Assembly (NCBI GenBank): GCA_039810085.1
Contig: JBDHWG010000001.1
Location: forward strand, 372,001-436,000
Length of the DNA stretch: 64,000 bases
Source of the DNA: JBDHWG01 sp039810085
Lineage (GTDB): Bacteria > Chloroflexota > Anaerolineae > Epilineales > JAHCIE01
Reading direction: 5' to 3'
The notes under the pieces are model-generated. The model was not told where the DNA came from, made no database searches, and saw only the letters and a list, made by a program, of their open reading frames with translations. Numbering within the stretch: position 1 is the first letter of the stretch; the number at the start of each line of letters is the position of its first letter. Positions 47,514 to 57,000 of the stretch are shown here, piece by piece. A program made the translations under genes and the position numbers.

Positions 47514-47637
47514 GTGTCACTGCGAGGAGGACGATAGGACGACGAAGCAGTCCCACGCTGGGCGATAGACGCGCTCTGTAGCCGCTAGACAGTCGTTTAC
47601 AAAAGCATGGGATTGCTTCGCCCTGCTCGCAATGACA
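47514..47637. repeat. Family A repeat, diverged copy; gap 47352-47803
   Basis: GTGTCACTGCGAGGAGGAC at the left and CTGCTCGCAATGACA at the right enclose GAAGCAGTCCC and GGGATTGCTTCG. It is the most diverged of the family A members. The whole gap between the hydrolase-like gene and the iron permease (about 450 bases) holds only this element and the promoter at 47723. Confidence 0.7.
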
Positions 47638-47722
47638 ACTTGTAGCGAAACTTAAGTGTGCTTAAAATGCGCCTTCAAACGCATGAATTATTCATTTCAC
47701 GTTTGGAGCCAGGCTCAACCCA

Positions 47723-47751
47723 TTGACACGCGCAAAGGGGGTCGCTAGAAT
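47723..47751 (+). promoter_or_regulatory. Strong sigma70-type promoter of the iron-permease gene
   Basis: A perfect TTGACA at 47723 and TAGAAT at 47746 are separated by 17 bases. The predicted start is near 47758, which is downstream of the in-frame ATGs at 47723/47750, so the gene must start later, at the GTG at 47804. Confidence 0.75.
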
Positions 47752-47803
47752 GGTACAACCGCAGTCTGCCAGCCATGCTGGCCGAGAAAGGAACCACCTG
47801 CCT

Positions 47804-49660
47804 GTGACCGCTTGCTCTCCTCGCCCCATTCTCGCATACATCGCGGCCTGCCTGGCCGCCCTCAGCCTGGCGCTTCTCCTGGCCTGGCCCTCTACGCCGG
47901 CCCTGGCCGATGGCCCCTCGGATGTCTCCGACGGCCTCAAGGCCGTGACCCACCAGATCGACGACATGCTGGCCCGTCTGCCCCAGGGCAACGCCGCGTC
48001 GGCCCAGGCCGACTACAATACTATCCACGCTGGCTGGGCCGCGATTGAGGATAAAGTCAAGGCCCAATCGCCGGACGCCTACGAAAAGATCGAAGACCAC
48101 CTGCGTGACCTGAAGACCGCAATTCGCGCCGAGCCGTATGATGCGGGCCGCATCGGCGACGCCGCCCACGCCCTCGACGAGAGCATCGACGACTTCCTCG
48201 CCGCTTCACCGGCGGCCGCCCCCGCCGCCTCGAACATCGCCGGCAGCGCCAGCCCGGTCACGAGCATGGTCGCCCTGAACGACCACATCGAGAAGGCCCT
48301 CGACACGCTGGCCGACGGCAACCGCGACGCCGCGCAGACCGAGTTCCGCGCCTTTACCGACGGCTGGGCCAGCGTCGAGGACGGCCTTCGCGCCGCCGCG
48401 CCGACGAGCTACCTGGGCATCGAGGACGCGATGGGCGACGCCCGCGCCGCCTTTGCGATGGAGCCATTTGACGCGGCCAAGGTCAAGGCGGCCCTCCAGG
48501 CTCTCGAAACCCAAAACGAGACGTTCATCGGCGGCCGGGCTAACACCACGACGGCTGCGCCCGCTGTCGGCGCGGAGGATGGCCTCGCCGCGCTCGTAGG
48601 GACATTGGACACCGCCATCGCCGAGGCGCGCGGCGGTGACGTGGCGGGCGCGGCGGCGGCCCTGGCAGATTTCAAGGGCGCCTGGCCGGGCGTCGAGACG
48701 TCGGTGGCGGCCCGGTCGCCCCAGGTCTACGCCTCGACCGAGAACGCCATGGCCCGCGCCTATGGGCTGCTGGAGTCGACGCCGCCGTCTACGAACGAGG
48801 CGCTGGCCGTGATGGAGGGGATGCGCGCCGACCTGGCCCCCCTCGCCTCGGTCACGCAGTACGGCCTGGCGGACGCGGCCATCATCATGCTGCGCGAGGG
48901 GTTGGAGGCGCTGCTGGTCATGGGCGCGCTGCTGGCCTTCCTGAGCAAGTCGGGCAACCGCAGCAAGAGCCGCTGGGTGTGGCTGGGCGGGCTGGCGGGC
49001 ATCGCGGCCAGCGTCGTGACCGCCGTCATCGTCCAGCAACTCTTCGCCGGCCCCCTGGCGGGCGCGAACCGCGAGCTGATCGAGGGCCTGACGGGCATCC
49101 TGGCTGCCGTCCTCCTGGTTTATGTGAGCTACTGGATGCACCGCAAGTCCCACATCGGCGCGTGGCAGAGCTACATCCGCCAGCAGAGCACATCGGCCCT
49201 GGCGCGGAACAGCCTGCTCGGCCTGGCGTTGATCGCCTTCCTCGCCGTCTACCGCGAGGGCGCGGAGACCGTCATCTTCTACATGGGCATCGCCCCGTCC
49301 ATCGCCCTGAGTGACCTGCTACTAGGCGTCGGCGCGGCGGCGGCGGCTCTCGTCGTCCTGGGCGTGCTGATGCTGCGCTTCGGCCTGCGCATCCCGCTGC
49401 GCCCCTTCTTCCTGGTGACGAGCATCCTGCTGTACTACATGGCGTTCAAGTTCATCGGCACCGGCATCCACGCCCTCCAGGTGGCGGGCATCGTTCCGGC
49501 AACGTCGCGCCCCTACCTGCCGACGCTGGGCGTGTTGGGCGTCTTCCCGACTGTCGAGACGACTGTCGTGCAGCTCGTGCTGCTCGCCCTGGCCGTCGCC
49601 GTCGTCGTTTTCCTGCGCCTCCGCCAACGCCAGCAAACCCTCCGCCCCTCCCAAGCGTAG
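47804..49660 (+). CDS. FTR1-family iron permease with triple helical periplasmic domain
   Basis: The 618-residue protein has a signal peptide (ILAYIAACLAALSLALLLAW, cut after PALA). It then has three tandem helical repeats of about 90 residues (each with a GW-x2-E and a Y/S-x2-E-x2 motif), and a C-terminal FTR1 membrane domain. The iron-binding REGLE occurs at about residue 363 (LREGLEALLV) and REGAE at about 483 (YREGAETVIFY). FTR1 proteins move Fe3+, usually after oxidation. I chose the GTG at 47804 since the strong promoter ends downstream of earlier ATGs and the signal peptide then starts cleanly. A family B palindrome follows the stop codon. Confidence 0.85.
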   Translation: MTACSPRPILAYIAACLAALSLALLLAWPSTPALADGPSDVSDGLKAVTHQIDDMLARLPQGNAASAQADYNTIHAGWAAIEDKVKAQSPDAYEKIEDHLRDLKTAIRAEPYDAGRIGDAAHALDESIDDFLAASPAAAPAASNIAGSASPVTSMVALNDHIEKALDTLADGNRDAAQTEFRAFTDGWASVEDGLRAAAPTSYLGIEDAMGDARAAFAMEPFDAAKVKAALQALETQNETFIGGRANTTTAAPAVGAEDGLAALVGTLDTAIAEARGGDVAGAAAALADFKGAWPGVETSVAARSPQVYASTENAMARAYGLLESTPPSTNEALAVMEGMRADLAPLASVTQYGLADAAIIMLREGLEALLVMGALLAFLSKSGNRSKSRWVWLGGLAGIAASVVTAVIVQQLFAGPLAGANRELIEGLTGILAAVLLVYVSYWMHRKSHIGAWQSYIRQQSTSALARNSLLGLALIAFLAVYREGAETVIFYMGIAPSIALSDLLLGVGAAAAALVVLGVLMLRFGLRIPLRPFFLVTSILLYYMAFKFIGTGIHALQVAGIVPATSRPYLPTLGVLGVFPTVETTVVQLVLLALAVAVVVFLRLRQRQQTLRPSQA

Positions 49661-49679
49661 ACCCCCGACCGGATATTGA

Positions 49680-49751
49680 AACGCAGAGGCGCAAAGCCGC
49701 AGAGGAAGAACGATTATTGTTCTTGGCTCTGCGGCTTTGCGCCTCTGCGTT
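49680..49751. repeat. Palindromic repeat of family B, copy 2 (perfect 25-base stem)
   Basis: The outer arms of 25 bases each, starting AACGCAGAGGCGCAAAGCCG and ending CGGCTTTGCGCCTCTGCGTT, are perfectly complementary, and AAGAAC/GTTCTT pair further in. It starts 20 bases after the iron-permease stop codon, so it could act as terminator or protective stem for that mRNA. Confidence 0.85.
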
Positions 49752-49823
49752 ACCTTCAAGCCGTCATTGTGAAACCCTCATGCCGTGTGGCGACATGCGC
49801 CGACATAAGAACACCGCCAAGTC

Positions 49824-50195
49824 GTCATTGCGAGCGCATGCGAAGTAATCTCCCACCCTTGCGACAGATGGTCTGGGCGGCTATAGTGTGGCCGTCACCC
49901 GCCGAGGGATTGCTTCGTCGTCCCTCCTCGCAACGACGCCACAACTGTCATTGCGAGCGCATGCGAAGCAATCTCCCACCCTTGCGACAGATGGTCTGAG
50001 CGGCCATAGCGTGGCCGTCACCCACCGAGGGGTTGCTTCGTCGTTCCTCCTCGCAACGACGCCACGACTGTCATTGCGAGCGCATGCGAAGCAATCTCCC
50101 ACCCTTGCGACAGATGGTCTGGGTGGCTATAGCGTGGCCGTCACCCGCCGAGGGATTGCTTCGTCGGCAGGGGCTTTCGCCCCCGCACCCCGCGT
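49824..50195. repeat. Family A: three tandem copies of a 123-bp unit
   Basis: GTCATTGCGAGCGCATGCGAAG begins at 49824, 49947 and 50070: exact 123-base period, three copies, with 5-10 differences between copies. Each has GAAGCAATC/GATTGCTTCG arms. It fills the space between the iron permease (and its family B palindrome) and the sirtuin gene. Confidence 0.88.
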
Positions 50196-50223
50196 CCTCC
50201 TTGCAAAGACCGCATGCTGTTTC

Positions 50224-50973
50224 CTACCCGCCCGATAGCCTCTTCCGGTTCGCCGCCCACCAAGCGGGCAGCGTCTCCGCCGCTGGGCCGAGGACAAGCT
50301 CACTGTAGCGGCTCAGGTCTGTCGGCTCGACGTTGAACTCCACAACCCGCGCTCCGTGGCGCAGGGCGACGACCGGCAGCGCCGCCGCCGGATAGACGAT
50401 GGACGACGTGCCGATCACCAGCACGACGTCCGCCGCCTCCGCCGCCCGCCACGCCGCCTCGATGATGTCGCCCGGCAGCGTCTCCCCGAACCAGACCACG
50501 TCCGGCCGCAGCAGCGCGCCACATTCGCAGCGCGGCGGAATCTCCGCCAGCGGGACATCGTGGTTGGGGACGCGGCGGCCTTCGCGGGTGCAGCGCAGCC
50601 TCCACAAGCTGCCGTGGAGGCGCAGCGCCTTCTGGCTGCCGGCGCGCTCGTGCAGGCCGTCCACGTTCTGCGTCACGAGGGTGAAGTCAGGTAGACAGCG
50701 CTCCATCTCGGCCAGGGTGTGATGCGCCGCGTTCGGTTCGCACGCCGCGACCGTCTGCCGCCGCCAGTCGTACCACTCCCAGACCAGGCGCGGGTTTCGC
50801 GCGAACGCCTCCGGCGTCGCCAGGTCCTCGGCGCGGTACATGCGCCACAGCCCGCCCGCGCCGCGAAACGTCGGCACGCCTGACTCGGCGCTGACCCCCG
50901 CCCCCGTCAGCACGACTACCGATGGCGCATGCGCGATGGCTGCCTTAGCACGCGACATATTAAGTTCTCTCAT
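50224..50973 (-). CDS. cobB: SIR2-family NAD-dependent deacylase (class III)
   Basis: The 249-residue protein is a sirtuin: VLTGAGVSAESGVPTFRG, TQNVDGLHERAG and LRLHGS are the NAD site and catalytic His. WEWYDWRRQ has the Tyr-x2-Arg pair that lets class III sirtuins (SIRT5/CobB) remove succinyl and malonyl groups. The zinc site is incomplete: the first pair reads CTRE rather than CxxC, with CEC later. The enzyme would act on acylated lysines. I chose the ATG at 50973 with GGAG 8 bases upstream; 51006 is too early. Confidence 0.87.
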   Translation of the reverse strand: MRELNMSRAKAAIAHAPSVVVLTGAGVSAESGVPTFRGAGGLWRMYRAEDLATPEAFARNPRLVWEWYDWRRQTVAACEPNAAHHTLAEMERCLPDFTLVTQNVDGLHERAGSQKALRLHGSLWRLRCTREGRRVPNHDVPLAEIPPRCECGALLRPDVVWFGETLPGDIIEAAWRAAEAADVVLVIGTSSIVYPAAALPVVALRHGARVVEFNVEPTDLSRYSELVLGPAAETLPAWWAANRKRLSGG

Positions 50974-51309
50974 AGTCAAGACTCCGTTGGCTTTATATCT
51001 TGACAATGTCTAGCCCTTCTATTATAATGGGCAAATAATCCACGTCACATAGTGACAACTGTCCTGAAATTTCTTGGTCATTTACACTCGCCGGCCAACA
51101 CCGTGGTCAATTAACTCTTTTACTATAAGATACTTGTAATTGAGCAACAAGTTCAGGTATAGTAGCGTCTGGCTCACTCTTCACATTCCAAACTCCAGTC
51201 AATTTCCCTTGGATCTGAAAGTGTCCTTCGCAGGGCTTACCCTACTCCGATGACCCAAGATGATTAATTTGTCTTTTTGACGACCAACCTGTTATAAAGG
51301 AGCTTCGCT
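50974..51309. other. Intergenic region, AT-rich, no gene
   Basis: The 336-base divergent gap between the sirtuin and the CHAT-TPR gene is much more AT-rich than its surroundings, like the CHAT gene itself. No supported reading frame or repeat was seen. TTGTCT near 51269 and TATAAA near 51293, 18 bases apart, could be the CHAT gene promoter. Confidence 0.5.
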
Positions 51310-52968
51310 ATGCTCTCTCATTTCATTAAAGTATTGTTCTTAGCCCCTGATCCAAGTGACAGTGCTAGGTTGCGTCTGGCCGAGGAACACCGAAGCATTC
51401 AACAAAGATTAGAGAGAACGCCTTATCAGCTAGAGGCTCGTTGGGCTGTTCGTCCAGCAGATGTTCTCCATGCTATTCTTGATATTAAGCCTCAAATAGT
51501 TCATTTCGCCGGGCATGGGATGGAAACAGGAGAGATTTGTCTTCAGGATGATAACGGGCACGTTAAGCCGGTACAACCTGAAGCTCTAGCCGCACTTTTC
51601 AAATTAGCTGCTGAGTACGTTCAATGTGTAATAATAAATACTTGCTATTCAGACGATCAAGCAAAAGCTATTGCTGAATATGTTCCAATTGTAATAGGTA
51701 TGAAAAGTTCTATTGGAGATCGAGCAGCTATTACATTTGCTACGGGCTTTTACATAGCATTACAAGCTGATCAATCGATGAGTACTCAATCAGTGGAAAA
51801 GGCCTATGAGGCAGGTCGTGTAGCAATTAGGTTAGAGGGTATTCAAGAGGAACAGCTCTCACCTATCCTTTTTGGTGACCCTCGAAACAGGCTGCGGTCA
51901 GACGTTGAAGCAGCTGGTTTGTACACGCGAAACCCCGTACTTGCTAATATCTATCTTACTGCTTGGATTGAGAAAGGCACGAAATTAGGACTGTCGCACG
52001 ATGAGATTGAAGCGATCATAAAGGCGGTGTCTACTTCACTGGAAGAGTTTGAGGGAAAATCTCAGAAGTATAAACAGGCATTTGAAGATATCATTAAACA
52101 AGAGTTTCCACCGAGTGAAGAAAGTCGTATGGCGCTGCGAGTTCTTCAAAATGCCTTAGGACTGCGAGACGAAGAAATTGCCCGAATTGAGCAGCGAATA
52201 ACCTCTGATCCAAGTGTGCAGAGTCCTGATACCTGGCGAAGAAGGGGATATACGCAGGCTGACCAGGGAAACTACCAAAAAGCAATCGAGTTTTTTACAC
52301 AAGCTATAGAACTCCAGCCCGATTCCTCGGAAGCGTATATAGGAAGAGCTTTGTCCTATAGCGACTTAGATGACCGACAAGCGGCTATTGCTAATTATAC
52401 CCAAGCTATTGAGATTAATAGGGATTGGGGTCGTTACAGTCTTGCATTCGCTTTAAATGAACGGGGATATCTTTATCACCACTTGGGAGATAAAGAAACA
52501 GCGATTGAGAATTACAATCAAGCGTTAGAGATTAAGAGCGGATCGTTGGTCACGGAGCGAGCTAATGTGTTTGTTAACCGAGGCCTCTCGTACTATCAGT
52601 TAGGGAACAAAGAAGCAGCAATCGAAGATTGGACCGAGGCCATCAATTGTAGGCCTAATTACTCCCTTGCCTATTACAATCGAGGTCTTGCCCATTCAGC
52701 CCTGAATCATGCACAGGCAGCGATACAAGATTATTCAAAAGCGATAGAGATTAATCGCGAATGGGGTTCTGTTGTCCCTGAACTATGCTATCTTCGACGA
52801 GGACTTCTTTATCTAGAGTTGAATGATATTCCGGCAGGTATCGAAGATATCCAGAAGGCAAGTTCGATCATTCCAGATGGCGGGATTGATTTAGTCACAA
52901 TTAACGAAGAAGGTCTAATGGATGAGTTTATCGATTTAGTAAAAGAAAGATTGCTTGATCGGAAATAA
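51310..52968 (+). CDS. CHAT-domain (caspase-like) protease with TPR repeats
   Basis: The 552-residue protein begins with a CHAT domain: VLFLAPDPSDSARLRLAEEH, then IVHFAGHG with catalytic His69, and VIINTCYS with Cys112. A helical domain follows at about 205-295 (IYLTAWIEKGTKLGLS, then FPPSEESRMALRVLQNALGL and EEIARIEQRI), as in cyanobacterial signalling proteins. At least six TPR motifs fill the rest (AIEFFTQAIELQPDSSEAYI, AIANYTQAIEINRD and so on). CHAT-TPR proteins are caspase-like proteases used in gasdermin-type, retron or CRISPR-linked defence. GC content is far below that of its neighbours, so it was probably acquired. It has no partner gene in the same orientation. Confidence 0.85.
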   Translation: MLSHFIKVLFLAPDPSDSARLRLAEEHRSIQQRLERTPYQLEARWAVRPADVLHAILDIKPQIVHFAGHGMETGEICLQDDNGHVKPVQPEALAALFKLAAEYVQCVIINTCYSDDQAKAIAEYVPIVIGMKSSIGDRAAITFATGFYIALQADQSMSTQSVEKAYEAGRVAIRLEGIQEEQLSPILFGDPRNRLRSDVEAAGLYTRNPVLANIYLTAWIEKGTKLGLSHDEIEAIIKAVSTSLEEFEGKSQKYKQAFEDIIKQEFPPSEESRMALRVLQNALGLRDEEIARIEQRITSDPSVQSPDTWRRRGYTQADQGNYQKAIEFFTQAIELQPDSSEAYIGRALSYSDLDDRQAAIANYTQAIEINRDWGRYSLAFALNERGYLYHHLGDKETAIENYNQALEIKSGSLVTERANVFVNRGLSYYQLGNKEAAIEDWTEAINCRPNYSLAYYNRGLAHSALNHAQAAIQDYSKAIEINREWGSVVPELCYLRRGLLYLELNDIPAGIEDIQKASSIIPDGGIDLVTINEEGLMDEFIDLVKERLLDRK

Positions 52969-53226
52969 AATGGTGGTGATATAGCTTATAGTCATGAATG
53001 AAGAGGCGAATCTGTAAATCTTTGTCATAAGAGGGCCGGTCTGACTAACACTCGTTCTCAAGCTTACCTTCAAGTTCGAAAACATCTCTACGTATTCCCA
53101 GGGAATCGCGTTCTTATGCTCATAAGCACGGGAACCAAGCCGCGTGTGCTATAATCTGACGCATGCGAGGGCAGCGTGGAGGACACATGACAGGGGCGCG
53201 GGGCGGCCGGCGCGCCAGGGGGGCGT

Positions 53227-54003
53227 ATGTCTGATCTCTGGACGGCCGTGCTCGCCCTGGCGATTCTGCTGTTCCTCGTCTTCGCCATCAAGCAGTGGGT
53301 CATGCGGCGGCTGCAAGGGTTGGGACTGCTCGCCCTGGGCACAGCGGAGCGCGCCATCTGGCTGCGCTTCCTCATCCTCGCCCCCGGCATCTTCCTCCAC
53401 GAGTTCAGCCACTGGCTGACGGCCAAGGTCCTCGGGGTCACCACCGGCAAGTTCTCCCTCGGCCCGTCAGAGTTCAAGCGGCGGGGCAACCGCGTGCAGG
53501 TCACGATGGGCTACGTCATGGTCGGCCGCTCGGACCCGTTCCGCGCCAGCATGATCGGCGCGGCGCCCTTTTTCTTCGGCACCATCGCCATCATCCTCCT
53601 GGCGAGCTACGGCTTCCACCAGAGCCTCGGCCCGTGGGTTCCGCCGCAGACCCGCCTCACGCAGATCGTCACCGGCCTGCCCGACCTCTTCGCAGTCGCC
53701 GACGTCTGGCTGTGGGTCTACCTCGTCTTCAGCGTCAGCAACAGCATGATCCCCAGCGAGTCCGACCGACGCGGCTGGCTCGAAGTCGCCATCTACGTCG
53801 GCATCCTCGCCGCCATCGTGTTCTTCCTCGTCGGCATCCCGCGCATCCCGGACGACACCATCCTGTGGGCGCAGCGCGGCCTCGACTACCTCCTCTTTGC
53901 CTTCGCCCTCACCCTCATCGTCGACGTCGTCATGGGCGTCGTCATCTGGCTGCTCCTCCTTATCGTCAGCTTCTTCACCCACCGCCGCATCGATTTCGGC
54001 TAA
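53227..54003 (+). CDS. M50-like membrane metalloprotease
   Basis: The 258-residue protein is hydrophobic throughout, with HEFSHWLTAKVLG at about residue 58 (HExxH). The later SNSMIPSESDRRGW at about residue 175 resembles the second motif of unusual M50 proteins. Its zinc ligand may be the Asp. Substrate is unknown. GTG/ATG: ATG at 53227 with AGGGGGG upstream. A TATAAT at 53150-53155 may serve as the -10 of its promoter. It is convergent with the VWA gene; the two stop codons overlap by three bases (54000-54003). Confidence 0.78.
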   Translation: MSDLWTAVLALAILLFLVFAIKQWVMRRLQGLGLLALGTAERAIWLRFLILAPGIFLHEFSHWLTAKVLGVTTGKFSLGPSEFKRRGNRVQVTMGYVMVGRSDPFRASMIGAAPFFFGTIAIILLASYGFHQSLGPWVPPQTRLTQIVTGLPDLFAVADVWLWVYLVFSVSNSMIPSESDRRGWLEVAIYVGILAAIVFFLVGIPRIPDDTILWAQRGLDYLLFAFALTLIVDVVMGVVIWLLLLIVSFFTHRRIDFG

Positions 54004-57000
54004 TCCGCATCACGAGCGAGGAGCGGTAGGAAGATGCGATACGCCGCCTGCGTAGGGGTGATGATGTTGCCGCCCACCACCTGGCCGTTCATCAGCTCGC
54101 GCACCTCCAGGATCGGCGCTGGGCTGCTTGGGGCGCCCGTCACCTTGACCGTCAGCGGGCGCGTCTCGTCGCCCTGGAGCGGGATGCGGTCGATAACCGC
54201 CTGCACCGAGCCAGCCCCGGTTCCACCCGACGGTGGTGTCACGTTGAGCTGGATGGACGTTGTGCCAGGGACAACCTGGCCGCCCGTCACCGTTCCCCCG
54301 TTTGCCTGCCAGGCGGAGAAGAGGTCGGGCGGCAGGCTGACAACGGTGGTGCTGCCGCTAGGAACGCTGCTCGACGACACACTCACCGCGCCGTTGTTGG
54401 GATCATGGTTCGGATTGGCTACCTGGATAGTCGTCGTCGAGGAGCCGCCGTCAATAATCTGCACGTTCTTCTGACACACCTGCCGGTCGAAGGGCACCCA
54501 GCCGTCGTTGATGATGGGCGACGTGGGCGCTTCGATGCGCGCCAGGAAGCAGTAGTGTCCCGTTGCCGTCGGCGTCCAGGGGATCGATACGACGATATCC
54601 TGGCCGGGGGCCAAAGTCGGAATAATCACCGCGCCAATTTCGGGCGCCCAGTCGTCCGGCCAGCGCGGCGCGGCGGAGGCCGCCGTGTTGTAAAGATGCA
54701 CCGTGATGTTGTTCACGGCCACATCGCCGATGTTGTGGACGCGGACATAGACGTAGTTCGTCTGCCCCGCGATGGGGTTTTGCTGCGACGGGATACCGTC
54801 GGGCTGGTTGCGCACCCAGATATCCGGACTTTCCCACCACGTCTCGCCGTGCAGGTTGGATGGCAAGAAGCCTGTGTCACCCTCATAGTCGCGGCACAGG
54901 AGCGCCGGGTGATCTGTCTGACCGGGCATTACCGTGACGTTGGGGATCGGGAAGGTCAGCGCCGAGGGCTGCCCATTCGAGTTCGTGTACGTCGCCGAGG
55001 CGCTGCTGTTGGTCGGCCACGTGCCCGCCGTCTGCGTCATCGTGACGTGGTAGCCCCAGCGCAGCGTCTCTAGCCCAAGGCGCGGGATGCGCCATGTCAG
55101 CGTGCGCCCGTCGGGACTAATGTCGGGAGCCGAGAGGCCGAAGAAGGAACCGGGGACCAGCGTGACGTAGGGCGACAGCCGGTCGATGACGGTGATGTTC
55201 GTGGCCGCTGCGCCGCCAATGGCCCCCGCGATCTGCTGATAGATGGCGTCGAGCTGGCCGCTATCCGGCGCATAGAAGTAGTCCGACGGCGACGAGGCCA
55301 GGTCGCGCATCAGGTTCGGGTCTACGTCCGCACCGAGGCCAATCGTGAAGATGCGCGTGCCCGCCGCTCGCGCTGCTGCGGCGACGGCGCGTGGGTCGCC
55401 ACCGGCTGTGGGCTGCCCGTCGGACATCAGGATGAGCACGCGCCCATTGCCCGGCCGGTGACGCCCCCCTGTGAGCTCGCCTTGGGCCAGGCTGAGGGCG
55501 TCAGCAATGTTGGTGGAGCCGTCGGCGACGAGCGCGTCGATGGCAGTGCGCACCGGACCGGCGCTCTGCGTCAACTGTTGATCGAGGCTGGCAGTGTCGG
55601 AGAAGGAAACCAGGCCGACCTGGCTGGTGGACAGGTCCATGCGGTCGATGAAGGCTTTCGCCGCCGCCTTCGCATCCGCAATTTTCTGCCCGCTCATGCT
55701 CCCTGAGCGGTCGATGACGAGCATCACATCGGCGGGCGGGTGGCTGTCGCCACACGTGGACCCCAGCCCGGCGAGAGTGAGCGTGACGGCCACGTCGCCG
55801 CCAGGCTGGACCACCGATGGGCTGGCAGTCTTGTCGTCACCCACACCGCACGGGGGTGACGGTGCGCACACATCAAAATGAACGTCGTCCAGCTTCACAA
55901 ACGCCGACCAGCCCGTCGTCGTGACCTTCTGGAACTCGAACACGAGCGCCACGGTCCGCCCTCGGATGAGATTCAGGTCTCCCAGCGACAGGTTGTAGCT
56001 GTCCGGGTCCTGGTGGCAGTCGGGCGGCATGAGCGGGTTGAACTGCCACAGGCGGACAAGCTCTGTGGTCATCGTCGCGTCATAGATGGATGCGCGGAAG
56101 TAGTCCTGTCCCGAGGCGGGCGGCGCATGCCCCGCTGTCGCAGCGCCATAGCCTACTTCCTGGATAAAGAAGCTGGCATTCGTGGCGTCCGGCGGAATAT
56201 CCATGAACTGATACAGGAGTTGGTGGCTGGCGACGTCCATCGGCCCCTCGAAATCGGCGGAGTAGAAGCCGTTGTAGGCGCGGTCGCTGCTGACAATCTC
56301 CTGGCCGGTCGTGTTCACCTCGCCCCAGCTCTGGTTGAATCGCTCGAAGCCCGGATTGCGGACGTAGTTCGGCCCAGCGCACGATGGCGTGACCGAAGGT
56401 CGCGGCGGCACACAAGCAAAGGTCGCCGTGGGCGTCGGAGTCAACGTGGCCGTGGGCGTGGCTGTCGCGCCGCAAGCCGGATTGACTTCAATCGTCACGC
56501 TCCCCGTCGCCTGGAGGCAGCCGCCGTTGACGTCATAGACGTTGACAAGGACGGTGTAGTCGCCCGCCGGCAGCCCGATCGGCGCCGGCAGCGGAATCGT
56601 CTGGGAACCGGGCGCGGTGAAAGTGCGCTCGGCGGAGGCAATGCCCACATCGCCATTCAGCAGCAACGCCTGTACCCGCACAAGCTGCGATGGCAGGCTG
56701 GTTCCGACGCCAACGGTGACGTTGATTTGACTAGTTGGGGCATAGCATGAGTGGTCGGTGGTGAGGGAATTTATACTCGCCGCGTGAGGACACGCTGTGG
56801 CGGTAGGTGTTGGCGTCGGGGTCCGCGTGGGACTCGGCGTGGTGGTTGGCGTGCGCGTCGGGGTCGAGCTGAGGACGGGCGTGACCGTGCCGCATGCCGG
56901 GTCGATGTGAACTGTCACCGTCTGCGTAGCCTGTGGACAGCTTCCGCTCGCATCGTAGACATCGACCAGCACCGTGTAGTCCCCGGCCGAGAGGTTACCC

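Noticed and set aside
47723..47803. Earlier starts for the iron permease (ATG at 47750, ACG/ATG near 47723)
   Set aside because: They lie within the promoter boxes TTGACA/TAGAAT, so the mRNA begins after them.
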